Shown piece by piece: positions 1 to 22,382 of a DNA stretch of 64,000 bases (position 1 is its first letter; every line of letters starts with the position of its first letter). The stretch covers positions 759,001-823,000 of the forward strand of contig NC_081815.1 in assembly GCF_030704535.1 (NCBI RefSeq), given 5' to 3'. This stretch comes from Vitis vinifera. Taxonomy: Eukaryota > Streptophyta > Magnoliopsida > Vitales > Vitaceae. The notes under the pieces were generated by a model. It was not told where the DNA came from, ran no database searches, and saw only the letters and a list, made by a program, of their open reading frames with translations. Made by a program: the position numbers and the translations under genes.

Positions 1-330
1 TCCATCTTTTTCCTACTTAAGCCATCCCAACCTGTACTAAGACCATTACAACTAACTGCCAGGTGGCAGTGCACTCCTCTTCCTCTTTCTAGAATACACA
101 TAACATATAGGAGGCCTATCACTTATCTCTGTTTTTGAATTTTGAATCAGTGATTTGCTTGCTTTTGATTTGTTTTAATAAGGCCATCTCAGGGTTTCCT
201 GAGGTCAGGTGTGGGGAAATTTGAAATAGTCATTCTTTAATGCTTTCTCCCAATTGTTTTTTGAAATTTGGCCTCACTTGCAGCTAAAGCAAGCCTCATT
301 ATTTATCTTTTATGGACATATGATCTATAG

Positions 331-2974
331 GCTTTTCTAGAGGCTGCTGAAGACATGCTTAGGGAGGATGTTGCTGCAAACAGAGCAATTGGGTTGTATG
401 GAGCAAGTTTTCTTCAAAGCCATATAAAAGACTCTAAGAATCTGTCTATTTTGACACATTGCAACACTGGAAGGTACTGTCCTGTATTTTTTTAATATAT
501 ATTTATATCTCCTTCCGCCCCCACCCCCCTTTCTCTCTCTCTCTCTCTCTCTCTCTCATATGGATCTCGTGCAGCCTTTTTTTCCCCTTGATTCACTAGC
601 TGGTGAAGAAAGTGTTCAAGCTGAGGTGAAGCCTGAGCTTTCCATGTAAAATTGTTCTAATTTTTTTCTTTTCATATTGTTTCAACAGTCTTGCAACAGC
701 TGGATATGGTACTGCTCTCGGTGTAATCCGTTCCGTTCATGCTGAAGGAATTTTACTGAGGGCCTATTGCACAGAGACACGTCCATTCAACCAAGTGAGC
801 ATTTGTCACTTAATTTATTTATGGTTTTCATTAGCATCATGCACATGATTTTCTGATAGATACAAGTGAAGTCACAGACTTGGACAAAATGGTATCAGAG
901 AACATGTGGTGTCAGAGTTTTATTAGAGTTGGGTCTCAAAAATGTCTGAAAGTGTGATGTGTCAAATTATTGGCACAGCTTATGACAAAATTAGATGAAG
1001 ATGTTGATACTTGAATCATGGGGTTTTGCATTTTTGTGTTGCCACTTTTGATGACATGGGCAACAAATCATTACAAATATTTTTATCAATTAAAAAATGA
1101 AAGCTCCATTTTCTATATTGTCTCTAACAATTTTATAATTTTTTCTAATATCTGCTATGGCTATTTATTCAATGCAAAACAATAAAGAAATAAAATAAAA
1201 GAAATGAAACTTGATATTTTTGAAGTCCAACTACAGAGAGTCATTATCCTCTAATCTCTCTGTGAACTCTCTTGTTCTTTCTGAGACTTTATTGATCTCC
1301 TGATATTTTAGGCCTCTCAACTTCTGAACTGTATGTAAGCACTTTGAAACTCTTTCTAATTTTATTTGAAACTGGTTATATACCGTCATATTGCTTCTTC
1401 TTGCTTTATGCTTGCTGCCACCTCTAGTAGTTAGGATGGTTGAAATATATTGATCTGTATATCTAATTCTTCTTCTTACATTGATGTCTTTTACATATGC
1501 CAAACCAGAATGGACAGCTGAGATTGGAAAAATGACAGTATAGCTTGAAGCTGAGTGTTGCAGCTGATGCTTCCTCCAAGCTTCCATTTTTATTTTATTC
1601 TTTTGAAGAACAAAGTAAAACACCAGAACCCTCAAACAAAATCTAGCCTCTTAGCCAAAGGCAATTTCTGTCCATGATGATAGTGGCAAACATGGTTATG
1701 TTTGTGTGATGGAGGTGACCCTTTTTCCTCTCGCAAGCAATATTAAAGTCAATTAGAGATGTATTGCAAAAGTAAACTTGGAAATGGGTATCATGGCCAT
1801 TATAACTAGACGGGTTGCACAACCGCAATACGAAAGAACTCCCTTTCGACCATTTCTATCAAAATGTCTAATATTTTGAAAAACTTTTGTTGGCTACCAG
1901 AATAATTGAGAAAAATTTATCTAGCATATCAATTCCAAATATTGGACCTAAAATAAATTCTTTATTTCAAAATGTTTTGATATATGAGATGAATTTTTTG
2001 ATGGGTTACTTGCTTTGTTACTATGAGTAGATTTCCATACACATAAAAGACCATTGTTGTTGACAAAAACAGTTTCCTTTTATGATTGTTTCATGTATGT
2101 CTGCTTTGGCTCAGTGGGAGGTCTGGATGGATAGGGTCATGAAGTGCTTGTGTTGCATTAGTAGGAGATATGCTCTGAAATATTTATTGGATGCTCTCTT
2201 TATCCAAACTTGGGAATCATGCCTTGGTTACATTGAAGTGGTTTATATTATAAATGGTTAAGTTGTAGGTTATTTTTATATAACATGGTACTTAAATTTG
2301 CTTTTCTTTTTGTTTCTTTAACCAACTGCAGGGATCCAGGCTTACAGCTTTTGAGTTGGTGCATGATAATATACCTGCTACTCTTATAGCAGACTCTGCT
2401 GCAGCTGCATTAATGCAGGCTGGACGCGTGGATGCTGTCATTGTTGGAGCAGATCGCGTAGCTGCAAATGGTACTTCAGTTCAGCAATAGGTTTGTCTCA
2501 TTTGTTTTTTGATACCAACAGCATGCATGACAGATCCCATCTAAATATGCAGGTGATACTGCTAACAAGATTGGGACCTATTCTCTGGCCTTAAGTGCAA
2601 AGCATCACCATATTCCATTCTTTGTGGCTGCACCCTTGACTTCCATTGATTTAACCCTTTCTTCGGGACAAGAAATTGTTATAGAGGAAAGATCCCCAAA
2701 GGAATTGTTGAACTCGCGTGGAGGACTCGGGGAACAGGTTGCTGCATCTGGAATTTGTGTTTGGAACCCTGCTTTCGATGTTACCCCAGCTGATCTGATA
2801 GCTGGTATCATAACAGAGAAGGTCCTTGTCTCCCTCTTTCTTTCTATTGCAAAACATGTATTTATTGCATCTGACATACTTGAATTATATGATCAGGGTG
2901 TAATTACTAAGACAGGTGATGTTTTCGACATCAAGGATTTCATACACAATGCAACCAGTCACTGCTGTAAATAA
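331..2974 (+). CDS. MTI1: Methylthioribose-1-phosphate isomerase (MtnA/eIF2B-like), 3' part
   Basis: Converts 5-methylthioribose-1-phosphate to the ribulose form in the methionine salvage (Yang) cycle, a cytosolic step that recycles methylthioadenosine from ethylene, polyamine and nicotianamine synthesis. Visible coding exons are 331-473, 689-794, 2332-2470, 2553-2821 and 2897-2974, all with GT/AG borders and a continuous frame of 244 residues plus TAA. Family motifs are clear: THCNTGSLATAG holds the catalytic cysteine, and [11 protein letters not shown] holds the catalytic aspartate. The motif ERSPKEL and the ending VFDIKDFI also fit. Plant homologues have about 370 residues, so roughly 130 N-terminal residues lie to the left of the window; bases 1-330 look like intron. 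The fold is shared with eIF2B alpha/beta/delta, but the two catalytic residues favour the isomerase. Very confident of the family. Confidence 0.93.
795..2331 (+). other. Long intron of the isomerase gene, possibly with old transposon-derived DNA
   Basis: This 1.5-kb intron is far longer than the other introns of the gene. It holds a stretch resembling the primer-binding site of LTR retrotransposons (tggtatcagag near 890-900) and, at 1231-1828, reverse-strand open frames that match no protein I know. No coding domain is recognisable. Old inserted repeat DNA is likely but not proven. Confidence 0.35.
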
Positions 2975-4461
2975 GAGAGGCATCTTTTGCTGGACCAAGT
3001 TCTATCCCAGTAGTAAGCAAAGGTTGTTTACATCTAACTTGGTGCTTAAATTGGTTGACTTGCCCACGAATTCAATAGATTTGAGGGTATGTGCCATCTT
3101 CCATGTGTAAGCATGCCTAATTTTTGGAGTTCTTGTCAGTTTCAGAAGGATTAAGAATATTCTAAGAAAGCTTGTATTCTTCTTCTGCCAGTGTGATGTT
3201 TAATGACTGAATGCTCTAATATTTAATGGTTTTTCACTTTTAGACTTTGATGTGCAGTGCCACATAGCTTTACAATTTTTCATATCAAGAGTGTTTCTTT
3301 GTATAGGGAATGATCCTAGTGGTATCCTCCATGGTCCTCTTTTCTTTTAGATGATACACAGTATCACAAGATTTCACATACTGGCTAGAGTTTCTTCTGG
3401 ATAACATGAAACAAACAGAAGTGGTAACAAGTATGAGTGCAATTCCAGTTTCAATCTTTAGCTTCCTCTCTTCGCGTTTCAATCTTCAGCTCTCTCTCAA
3501 TGTGATGGGTTACGATTTTCAAATAAATTACTAAAACAAGTACAGTTCATTTCCTCCCCGCTTGGTCTAAGAGGAACTCTCTTGAATTGACTTGGATCAT
3601 TTGTGGTAATGGAACTCATGAAAGCTTGAAAGCTGGTTCTCATGTTTTAGATGTTATAGAAGAAAAGAAGCAAGTTATTTGAACATGTTATAAAATCAGA
3701 AGAGTTTATATAAATGATCATTCATTGATCGGCATTTTTATTCAAAATACTTTAGTAAAGGTGCTTATTAAGTTTTTTTAAAAATAACCCATCAAGTGCA
3801 GTGTTTTTAGGAGAATAAATGTCTAGTTTTCTTAAAAGAACGTTTTTTTATACTAGAATTGCTTTATAAAATCACTACAAAAGGGACTCTTTGTTCTAAA
3901 TAGGGGGAATTCGGTTTCTCTTTTGTTCTGAGCTTGCCCTATCCACGCTTGGCGTATATTTCTCTGGATTTTGATGCACCTTTGTTCAGTTTGCCTATTC
4001 TAATAAAACAAACAATACCAATCCACGAAGTGTGATTTTAGACTTAACCCCCTGCCAAAATCGGCTTTCCTTAAATCATAAAGATCATCAAACCTTGTAT
4101 AACTTGCTTGTTTTTTTAATCACAACCACCACCCTCAACCCCTCCCCCACACTCAACCTATAGGTGTTCAAAAAAATCTCTAAAACACTGAGAATAGCCT
4201 GTAAAGCAAAAGGAAAATTTCAAAGATACATAAAGCTCAAGTATGGTTCTTAGCTGTAACTGATATAAAGCTCAGGTAAAGTTCTTGGCTGTAACTGAGA
4301 ACATGTTTCAAAACTCTTCTCACTTATAACAGGAAAAAACATACTCTAAATCACTGTTCAAATCGGGCAGCAAAAAGGATAATAATAATCATAAAAGTAA
4401 CCATAAGAGAAAAAGTCTTCACGTCATAGCCATCCTCTGCTCGTCTTTATCATCCACCCTC
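2975..4461. other. Convergent intergenic region, no gene seen
   Basis: Holds the 3' untranslated ends of the isomerase gene (+) and of RPS29 (-), which face each other tail to tail. Only short unconvincing open frames are present. Confidence 0.6.
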
Positions 4462-6036
<1,575 letters not shown>

Positions 6037-6848
6037 TTATCATGAGCACAAAAAATGCTTTGGCAAAATGCTTTTGTTTTAATAAAGATTTTGAGAATGT
6101 TTAATAAATCAATTTAATAATTTAGTATAATTTGAGGACTTAATTTAAGTCATTAACCACTCTTTTTAGTAGTTAATGTCTTTTTTTCTACTTATATTTA
6201 TACCTTCATTTTTGGCCCATATTTTACCGTACACTTAATGACCAGAGTGTGGCTTCGGTATATTTCCAAGTTGGTTACAACTTACAAGGCATTTTCCTAC
6301 ATATAATTTTACTCTTTCAAAATGATGATGCCAAGAAAGAAAGCAAGGTCATACCAAACGAGGTCTAAAATTACGTTGAGAGCCAGAGTGTCGTTATTCC
6401 CAAATTACCCTTGCCCTTTTCTTCTCCAATTCAAATTCCCGGGAAAACAAAGGCGAGTAAAAAGCAGAAACAAAAAGAAAAAAAAAAAATCCCAAAAGAA
6501 CTGTTCTTCTGCATCGCTTATCTGTAAAAAACATTTTCTCGATCGATCCTGGTAGGTAGGTATCTCGTTGTGTTTCAATTTCATTATTCACATCTGTCTA
6601 AAATCATTATCTGTCCTTTAGAGGCTGAGATTGTTGAAGAAGGAAAAAAAAAACTGATTTGGCCATTGTTTGGTTGGCATTTGTACAGACTCAAGAATTT
6701 TGACTTCGACTGGAATCTCCAATCAGATTGTAGGTTTTTGATGCTGGTGTTCATATTTTTCATCATTGCATCAGCTATTTTATTTTATTTTAGGTTATTT
6801 ATTTATTTTTATTTTTGTGTGTTTGTTGAATCGGTTAGCTGCAGTGGG

Positions 6849-14805
<7,957 letters not shown>

Positions 14806-15460
14806 ACTCTGGTTCCTTTTGCATTTTTTTTTCTTTGTTCATTTTGGTAGTACACTGACAGAGTTTGCTCAAAACTTTCTATATTTAATTCATGATTATA
14901 AACGTCATCTTGCAGCTGTTCCCATAGTTCCAAATTCTCTCTTGGGACGGAAAGGCCCCAAAAGGCTTTATAAGCCGAACCAAAAGGGAGGAAAGATATA
15001 AACCTAGTCGAAATCGATTTGATGTAGATCGATGACTACTTTACAACGATGCATATGCCTTGGTTTTTTTATTCAATACAAAATCTACCCACTGACCAAG
15101 AAGCTTGGTTTTGGGCCTGTCTTTGGCAGATTATTACGAGGGTTCTCTCTTGCAGCCATAGCACTTAAGAAGGGAGGTAGCTGAGCCCACATTGAGTTCA
15201 ATTCTTGGTAATGTTTCTCATGACTTCATAGCCGATGAATGACATAAGTGTTAGGGTTTAGTCCGAATCCTTATCTAACACTTTAAACTTTTAGATCAAA
15301 GTAGTATTGTAACATGGTATCACAACCCTAATTTACGGAAATAATGAGTTCAAATCTCACTGCAGGTTTATTTCCTACTGTTATTACCGAACTTAATATG
15401 ACGGGTTGGGGAATATCCCTTGTTTCTGCTTCCAAATCTTGTTCTTCCTTCATTGAAACA
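14806..15460. other. Tail-to-tail spacer between RECQ3 and SSL copy 1
   Basis: Contains the two 3' untranslated regions. From about 15290 it belongs to the duplicated SSL block: the same sequence recurs downstream of SSL copy 3 at 22762-22860 and 25188-25272, where a retrotransposon splits it. Confidence 0.65.
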
Positions 15461-17247
15461 TCAAGCAGCTTTGAGTGGTAATATTCCTATGAAGTTGGTG
15501 TTGAGACTTCCCAAATAGAGATAGTCCTCAAACTCCAAAGCCGATGTCACAAAGGATATAACCTTCCCATTAGGATCATCAAACTTGTCAATTATCTTCC
15601 CATCAGCTGCAACTTTCACAACCGATGCTTTCTTATGGGAGCCTTTAACCAGCTGGAACAGTTTTGGAAATGTTGCCAGCAAGTGCTTTAATGCCTTGGA
15701 AGTGTGCACAAACTCGAACCCATCAGAAGTCACCTGTACCACAACAAAACTTGTTAGCTATCTCATTTCATACCCTCCCTCCTTCCCTATTAGGTCTCGT
15801 ATGGAATAGCTTTTGTTATTTTAAACATGAAACAACTTCTGAAGTTCTTGTAGAAGTTAAAATAGGGGTTCCATAAAAAGCAATATTTCATTGACTTTCA
15901 TATTAAGTTATAAGCTCTTTAAACCAAATTAGTTTGGTTTCTAGAAATCAAGGAGAACATTTTATTTTAAGTAGTTATTTAGTTTCTGTGAATTAAGTTT
16001 GATATAAACAAGACTCTTAACTACTTTTCACGATTTGAATGTTTAAATACCTTGATTAGAGCAATCCAAAAAGACCCATCTGGGGCAAGATTGACGTTGT
16101 CAGGTCCACCAGGAAGGTTATCAATGAAAGTTTCAGTTCTTCCTTTCCTCTCCCCCTCCAGCCAATACTTTAGACACCTAAATCTGATACACAACACATA
16201 ATCATTGAAGGAAGGGATTAACATTTTCACTCTTTTGATAACAACATTCACTCACTTCCATGTCTCACAAACAACCAGAAAATCTTCATCTTGTGAAAGA
16301 GCCACACCATTGGCAAAGGCCAGGTTATCAAGTAGTATAGATGTCTCATTCAACAGAGGATCATACTTGAGGAGCTGCCCATGAGGCTTTGCCTCAAGCA
16401 CGTCCAGGTACCAGTTAACGAATTCTGTGCTTGCAACACTGAAATACACACTACCATCTGCAGCTTCTATCACATCATTTGCAAACCTGATCAACGTAGT
16501 TAGTCGGGATTTAAATTTTTGTTTACCAAACGAGTTTCATGTAATTTTGGTATATAAAATATATAGTTGGCGATGTTGAATGATTACTTTATCTTGGACC
16601 CATTAACATGTGATGTAAGAATAGAAACCCCATCTTCTCCAACCTTAAGCAAACCCTGCAAATCATAACAATGAATTCAAACCATAAGGGCTGCCCAGCT
16701 GATGACAGTCAGTTTTCATCATGATGGAATATGCCCATTTTCTTGAGCCTTTATACATGTTTAGGTTGCAGTCTGACCTTTTCAATATCACATACAATGA
16801 TGCCACCAGTCCTTGTGGGGGTGACTCCTATTAAAGAACCACCTCCAATCAACCTCCAATCCTCCCATGACCCATTTCTATGCAATCTTTTGATCCACCC
16901 ATCTCTTGTGGCTGTATACAGTATGCCCTCTCCATCAAAACAAACATCTTCTGGTTTGTCCAGCAATCCTTCTCCAATTTTAGCCACTTCCTACAACATG
17001 TATTATATATGAAAGCATTACAGAAGTAATTAAGCAAACAGCAAAAGATGAAAGCAAAAGTGCTGACCTGTAACTTCTTGTTTGTAAGAAGGGCAGCTGA
17101 AGAAGGCTGAGGCAATTGAAGTAAATCAGGAGATATGGGGGAGAAGAGGAAGATTTGAAGGGCAGAAGCTAGTATACAAGCTAAAATAACGGTTGAAGAT
17201 GTTCTCATGCAAATATTTAAGTTCCCAAAGGCATTGTTGCCGGCCAT
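15461..17247 (-). CDS. Strictosidine synthase-like protein, tandem copy 1
   Basis: A six-bladed beta-propeller protein of the strictosidine synthase-like/YLS2 family. Minus-strand coding exons: 17068-17247, 16778-16990, 16588-16655, 16256-16486, 16051-16183 and 15461-15733; 1098 nt, 365 residues. The N terminus has one hydrophobic segment (about residues 18-38), a signal anchor pointing to the secretory pathway. Blades carry GEGILYTATRDGWIKR, DGSVYFSVAS, FANGVALSQDEDFLVVCETW, KYWLEGERKGR and APDGSFWIAL; the end is YLGSLNTNFIG. Possible N-glycosylation sites are N-G-S and N-E-T. Aligned by eye with Rauvolfia strictosidine synthase, the catalytic glutamate position is not glutamate, so strictosidine synthesis is unlikely and the substrate is unknown. 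Exon 4 is 6 nt shorter than in copies 2 and 3. Confidence 0.9.
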
Positions 17248-18219
17248 CTAATCTCTGATGAGGAAAGACCAAAGTTTTTGGTGAAGAGTTGACAAGATTG
17301 TGAAAGCCTAGGAGTCCCATGAAAGTAGAATACCATATTAAAATAAGGGAGAACCTTAAGAATAATTATCAAATCTACTCGGTAATTTTTTTCCCCAACC
17401 TACCCTTAAAGGGTAATTCTCCCTTAAAATAATCCAATTTTATCAAGGGACTTCTACATGGAAAAGTATTCTATGCCTCATTGTCACCCATCACTGTTAA
17501 TAGCAAAAAAGAGTAATAATTTCTTTTATGATGGGAAATTTAAGATTTTCTTTCATTGTAAATGATTCCCAAATCTCAACAACTTTGCTCACTTGTGATT
17601 TCAAATGGATAATAACCAAGAAGTGAGATTTAGGGCATGTTTAGAAATTTTAAGAATAATTTTTAAAAATTTGCTTTTAATGTTTTCTAAATGTTTTAAA
17701 AAATGGTTTTTAAAATTAAATTTTAAGAATAGAAGTTTGTGTAAAAATATATTTTCAAATCTTTCTTAAAAATAAATTTTATATATAATATTTTATTTTC
17801 AAATTTTCTTTATATTTATATAAGTATTTTTTTAAACAATTTCTTTAAAAAAGTGAAAATAAGAAAAAATTATCAAAAATATTTTTGAATTTGATTTTTT
17901 ATTTAAATTTTTGTGAATAAAATTCAATTTTAAAAATAACTCCTAATTTTTTTCAAAAGAGGTTTTATTTTGAGGATACCACCTCATTAAGGAATACACT
18001 GCATTACATGGTGCCTTGCCACGTACGCTCCATAAATTGTCTTCAATTTGATATGTCCATAAACTACTATTATAAATATTTTTTAAAATATGTCAATTCA
18101 AAATTTATTTTTCAAATCTGCTGTACTTTTTATGTCATCAATTAAAAATTATATTTTTTCGGGAATTAATTTCAATTTAAATATTTGAAATTCTATCTCC
18201 ATCACCTATGAGAAGTTTG
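17248..18219. other. Upstream region of SSL copy 1, no gene seen
   Basis: Promoter-side DNA of SSL copy 1 to about 17340, followed by very AT-rich sequence with runs of A and T. No coding potential was found. Confidence 0.6.
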
Positions 18220-18360
18220 TTTTTAGGTGAGGACAGGAGTATTTGAAGTGAGCAAGCAAGTGGGCAAGACAAAACAAAGCTTGAGGTGATGTAAGGAAGA
18301 TTGCTAAGAGCGCAGCCTCGACAAGAATGTGAAACGCTGAGAGCTCCATAAAACTAAAAT
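18220..18360 (-). pseudogene. Remnant of an SSL first exon and leader
   Basis: Read on the plus strand, the stretch around 18255-18290 (caagcaagt ... caaagcttga) matches the antisense of SSL exon 1, and 18290-18345 resembles the sequence just upstream of the SSL start codons (ggaagattgc ... aggatgtgaaagg in copy 3). Orientation is the same as in the intact genes. There is no usable frame and no following exon 2, so this is a relic of a lost copy. The match is by eye and patchy. Confidence 0.55.
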
Positions 18361-18636
18361 ATGAGAGAAATAGAAGCAGGACCACCATTCAGTACTTTTG
18401 AAGAGAAGAGACGAAAGGTAATATATAAAAGGCCTAGGATTTCACCGGTAAAAATATCCAGGAATGCATTATTCTCTCTCTCTCTCTCTATCCTTAATGG
18501 TCCCAAAAAGAAAGTAGAGTAGACAAATGCTTGCCACAAATAGTTCATTTTCATGTCTTCTACAGGAGATATGTTTAGTTTACAAGATGAATAATGGCAT
18601 CCAATGCTGGTATCCTCGTGTCCAAATATTAAGAAT

Positions 18637-18684
<48 letters not shown>
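18637..18684 (+). repeat. CT microsatellite
   Basis: About 24 CT dinucleotides with one TTT interruption, lying between two SSL remnants. Another CT run is at 532-558 in an isomerase intron. Confidence 0.9.
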
Positions 18685-18685
<1 letters not shown>

Positions 18686-18803
18686 ACTGAAAAAAAAATT
18701 AATTTTTTCTAAATTAATACTTCATAACGTTATTTAGTATTAAAAAATTAAATCAGAAAAACAAACCCACCTAAATTATTAAACTGACGTGGATTGGTCT
18801 AAC

Positions 18804-19010
18804 CTTTTGGGAGTCATAAGCAGTGATACCATGGTGATGATTCTGAGTAAAGTATCACCTGCAATATTCAACCTCCATTCCTTTCATGATCCATTAACTC
18901 TATGCAATATTTTGATCCACACATCTCTTGTAGCTGTATGCTATATTCTCTCTTCATCAGCTCAAGCATTTTCTGGTTTGTTCAGTAACCATTCTCCAAC
19001 CTAGGCTCTC
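18804..19010 (-). pseudogene. Remnant of SSL exon 2
   Basis: About 207 bp that align along their whole length with exon 2 of SSL copies 1-3, beginning with the same donor context (gtctaac|ctt on the plus strand). Shared words include catgatccatt, ttgatccac, catctcttgtagctgtat and tctggtttgt. I judge identity at about three quarters. The reading frame is lost. Its exon 1 would lie to the right, so it is not collinear with the exon 1 relic at 18220-18360; either two lost copies or one rearranged copy explains this. Confidence 0.75.
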
Positions 19011-19746
19011 GATTGGGCATGTACGATATTATTTTATCTGATTTGATCAATGGATGAATATACAAGATTTATGTTTATATATATGGATCTCGTAGCTATG
19101 GTTCAAACTCGTGGCATTGGATGCTGATTTTAAAAGTCCCGACACATATCGGTCTTGATCTCTCTAATCAACATCGGATAATACACATAGTCTGCTAATT
19201 AAAAAACTTTAAAAGATTAATTAAAAATTTTAAAAATAATTATAATTATATTAAACTCAAAAAAATTCACATCACAATTAATGTAATGTAAATAATTACA
19301 AAAACATATCTTGGAATTAGTTTAGGATATTGTTAAGAAATATGAAAATTAAAAAGTGTCATATTCATTTTTACATTAAATTCTAATTTTTAATAGTGGT
19401 ATATGTTACAAATAAAAATAATTATTTTGAAAATTAATCTATTTGAATTTTTTTGTGTTGAATAGTGTGTTGGTAGAGTGATTCATATTTGAATGGAAAT
19501 TAAGTTGTCGTTGAACAAGACAATACCAACTTGAGTAATGGCCAACTCAAGCGATATGTGCCGAAACTTTGTACCATGCTCATAGCATGGCAAAGTAGTA
19601 AGCATATTCATTGCTTTACCACATTTTTGAGGTCAATTGGCATCGGCCATTCTTCAATATTAGGACTAATCCCTTATTTTATTACACACCTTTCTTTTGC
19701 TCTTCTTCTTCTTCTTCTTCTTCTTCTTCATTCAAGGCTTAAGTAA
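19011..19746. other. Spacer between the SSL remnants and copy 2, no gene seen
   Basis: AT-rich. It ends with a CTT trinucleotide run at about 19699-19729, next to the 3' end of SSL copy 2. No coding potential was found. Confidence 0.6.
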
Positions 19747-22150
19747 TCATGCAGTTGTCAATGGTAATTTCCCAATGAAGTTGGTGTTGAGACTTCCCAA
19801 GTAGAGGTGCTCCTCAAACTCTAAAGCATTGGTCACAAAGGACATAACACTCCCATTAGGATCATTAAACCTCTTCATCATCTTCCCATCAGCTCCCACT
19901 TTCACCACCATTGCTTTCTTCTGCATGCCTTGGACTAGCCCTAGCAGTTTCGGAAATGTTGCCACCAGGTGTTTTGATGCCTTGGATGTGTGCACAAACC
20001 CCATCCCTTCTCGACTCAACTATAATTCAAAACTTTAATTAAGCTTTTGATCTTCATTTCTCATCAGCTTTTTCGCGACTAATACTAAATTAGACAGGTC
20101 AAGTGTTGAATTTGATACCTCTAGTAGAGCGATCCAGAAGGACCCATCGGGAGCGAGATTGATGTTGTCAGGCCCACCAGGAAGGTTATCGACAAAAACT
20201 TCTGTTCTTCCTTTTCTCTCCCCTTTGAGCCAATACTTGAGGCACCTAAATCTGATCATAAAGTAAAATATCATCCACATGTCATTATAATTAATGGAAC
20301 AACTCACTCCCTCCTCCTATATGTCATAACATTCTCTTAAAGGGGTTGAAGTTCGGTTTGTAATGTAAATATCGTCCACTCTATACCTAATAGGTCATCA
20401 AAAATTAAAAAAGCGTCTACACGATTAAAAGGAGAGCCCGTTCCTCTAAATCGAGATAGGATATTACAATAATACTATCATTTTCACTTGTTTTTACTCT
20501 ACAAATGGATGAAACTCACTCACTTCCATGTTTCACAAACAACCAGAAAATCTTCATCTTGTGAAAGGGCCACACCATTTGCAAAGGCCAGGTTATCAAG
20601 TAGTATAGATGTCTCATTCAACAGAGGATCATACTTGAGAAGTTGCCCGTGAGGCTTTGCCTCAAGCACGTCCAAGTACCAGTCATGGAGTCCAAATTTT
20701 GAGCTTGCAACGCTGAAATACAGGCTCCCATCTGATGCTTCAATCACATCGTCCGCAAACCTGATCCAACCATTCTTCATTTTTCCAATAAATCAAAGAT
20801 TATATGGACCACTACATCATAAAGGGATGAAGGGTATAATTATATCAAAGGCAAGGACTTTACTGAGAGAAGAGATCCATGTATATTGAATGCCTTGGTC
20901 CCAAAGGGGAGCTGAATAAAAACACTTCAACACTGATCCCACCATAAAGCAATGGTCCCAAAAATAAATAAATAAATTATGAGGAGACAAATGGAAGTTG
21001 TAACAGATGCTTGAATTTATTTTTATGGCCTTCACGCCATCGCTTGTTTGGGGTGTAAGATGATGACAAATGCTAGTATTACCGTGTGTCAGGGTTTGGA
21101 AAAAATATAACTTATTCTATGTAAAAGAATCTTTCAAATAGATCCTTAAAAAAAATAAAATTCCAAATTAGTACTTTTCATACATAAGCATCCACAAAAA
21201 CTATAGCAGACTGATTTTGATTTTTTTTTATTTTTTTTAATATGAACAAAAATAATTACATTTTTATCTTTTTGAAAAAAATTCAAATCTACAATCTCCA
21301 ACGTTTTGAACTTAAGATCGAAAACCTACTTCGTAACTACAATTTAATTACCATGGACTTTAATTTCTTCCAAATTAAGCATATATAGCTGAACTTTTGG
21401 GCATGCTACGATTGGAAATTAATGAAGAAGTGATACCTGATCTCGGACCCATTAACATGTGATGTAAGAAGAGACACTCCATCTTCTCCAACCTTAAGAA
21501 GACCCTGCAAATCACAACAATCAATTTCAGTTATCTGGCGTCAGGACCGAAAGAACAGAGCAGCTCATGAAAGTTGGGGAAGGCCCAAGTCCCAAACCCA
21601 CCTTGTTCTCACTCAGAAATGGCCAATATTTTTGAGAAATTACAAGTTTGCAAGCAAGTCTAACCTTCTGGGTGTCACATACAACGATGCCACCAGTCCT
21701 TGTGGTGGTGACTCCTAGTAAGGTATCACCTCCAATCAGCCTCCAATCTTCCCATGATCCATTTCTATGCAATCTTTTGATCCACCCATCTCTTGTGGCT
21801 GTATACAGTATGCCCTCTCCATCAAAACAAACATCTTCTGGTTTGTCCAGTAATCCTTCTCCAATTTTAGCCACTTCCTTTAAAAAAAAAAAAAACCCAA
21901 ACAGTAAAACAGATATTGTCTATATATAAAGCTTCAAACACAGAGCAAAGGAGGAAAACGGGGGTACCTGTAACTTGTTGCTCGTGGGATAATTGAGGGT
22001 AGCTGAAACATGAGGAAGGTGAAGTGGGTCTGGGGATATGGGTGAGAAGAAGTAGATTTGAAGTGTGAAAGCAAGTGTGGAGGCCAGAGCAAAGCTTGAA
22101 CATGCCTGCAGGCAGTGTTTTGAGGGTCTAAAGCCATTATTGCCGGTCAT
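19747..22150 (-). CDS. Strictosidine synthase-like protein, tandem copy 2
   Basis: Same six-exon plan as copy 1. Minus-strand coding exons: 21968-22150, 21665-21877, 21437-21504, 20524-20760, 20119-20251 and 19747-20019; 1107 nt, 368 residues, TGA stop. The N terminus MTGNNGFRPSK leads into one hydrophobic anchor, then the propeller blades. Introns 3 (676 bp) and 4 (272 bp) are much longer than in copies 1 and 3, so they gained sequence after duplication. The last exon is the most diverged of the three copies (MGFVHTSKASKHLVATF and GKMMKRFNDPNG), which suggests the C-terminal blade is under different constraint. All splice sites are intact and the gene looks functional. The catalytic glutamate of true strictosidine synthase is absent here too. 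Confidence 0.9.
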
Positions 22151-22336
22151 AGCTAAAGGTTTGATGAGGAGACTGCGTTTTTGGTTGAGCGTTGATAAGG
22201 ATGTGAAAGGCTCGGGGATCTCGAAGTAAAGTATATATCTGGAAAAAAAAATTAGCAAGTTTGTCAGTGTCAGGCCTTCTGCTCTCAAGTCTAGTAATTT
22301 AACACGGAAAAGTTTGTTTTTATGTGGACCTTTTTT

Positions 22337-22382
<46 letters not shown>

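Noticed and set aside
18789-19004. A 71-residue plus-strand open frame
   Set aside because: It is the antisense reading of the decayed SSL exon 2, not a gene.
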